The position numbers and the translations under genes are program-made. Source: Nitrospira sp. UBA6909 (GTDB lineage: Bacteria > Nitrospirota > Nitrospiria > Nitrospirales > Nitrospiraceae). From it: a stretch of DNA of 6,227 nucleotides. The notes below the pieces were generated by a model. The model made no database searches. It was given only the letters and a program-made list of their open reading frames with translations, and was not told the DNA's origin. Positions 6,176 through 6,227 of the stretch are shown piece after piece (positions within the stretch are counted from its first letter, which is position 1; the number at the start of each line of letters is the position of its first letter). The stretch covers positions 1-6,227 of the forward strand of contig DKBD01000009.1 in assembly GCA_002451055.1 (NCBI GenBank). Direction: 5' to 3'.

Positions 6176-6227
6176 ATATCTCAACACTTAGAGCTCAAAG
6201 AAAAGGGGCTGGGCCCTGTGCGACAGA
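6161..6227 (+). CDS. possible start of an unrecognised gene, cut by the window edge
   Basis: An ATG at 6161 opens a frame that stays open to the end of the window (MNSALISQHLELKEKG and a few more residues). The same frame is open from 6095, just after a TGA, and the stretch from 6101 has codon-like composition (LIKTIKKKLVERYQSCSRA) but no ATG or GTG start and no ribosome-binding site. It may be a real gene with an unusual start, a decayed remnant, or non-coding sequence. I do not recognise the product. Confidence 0.2.
   Translation, partial: MNSALISQHLELKEKGLGPVRQ

Overview
The window looks like chromosomal DNA from a free-living Gram-negative-type bacterium of moderate GC content. Gene content and protein style (tRNA-Leu, tig, clpP and clpX in a row, tandem PilZ proteins, a proline/alanine-rich TatA/B-like protein) suggest a Nitrospira-like lineage. 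That placement is an impression from sequence style and no search was run. There is no insertion sequence, CRISPR array or clear phage gene.

Layout: the plus strand opens (1-723) with the 3' end of a Tat translocase TatA/TatB-type gene cut by the window edge. A 222-base convergent gap (724-945) follows, with only a weak hairpin. The minus strand then carries, in order of transcription (right to left), tRNA-Leu(UAG) (5672-5590), tig (5533-4211), clpP (4140-3505), clpX (3491-2235), and two tandem PilZ-like genes (2030-1512 and 1467-946). On the plus strand at the right end is tRNA-Ser(GGA) (5930-6019). About 200 bases follow it, with a long-range inverted repeat and a possible truncated reading frame running off the window.

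How it works together: trigger factor meets nascent chains at the ribosome exit tunnel, and ClpX unfolds substrates and feeds them to the ClpP barrel, so tig-clpP-clpX is a protein-quality-control unit. A sigma70-like promoter (TTGACA, 18 bases, TACAAA on the minus strand) lies upstream of tRNA-Leu. With no obvious terminator between tRNA-Leu and tig, the tRNA is probably the first cistron of the same transcript. A perfect 9-bp hairpin after clpX and a good promoter-like pair (TCGACA, 16 bases, TATACT) suggest that the PilZ pair forms its own unit. Those genes occupy the place where many bacteria have lon.

The most noteworthy points are: a second copy of the TatA-type amphipathic helix at the C-terminus of the Tat protein; two PilZ paralogues that keep RxxxR but have a glycine-rich replacement for the D/N-x-S-x-x-G motif; a pair of mutually exclusive hairpins in the tRNA-Leu/tig leader; and hairpins just upstream of both divergent tRNA genes.
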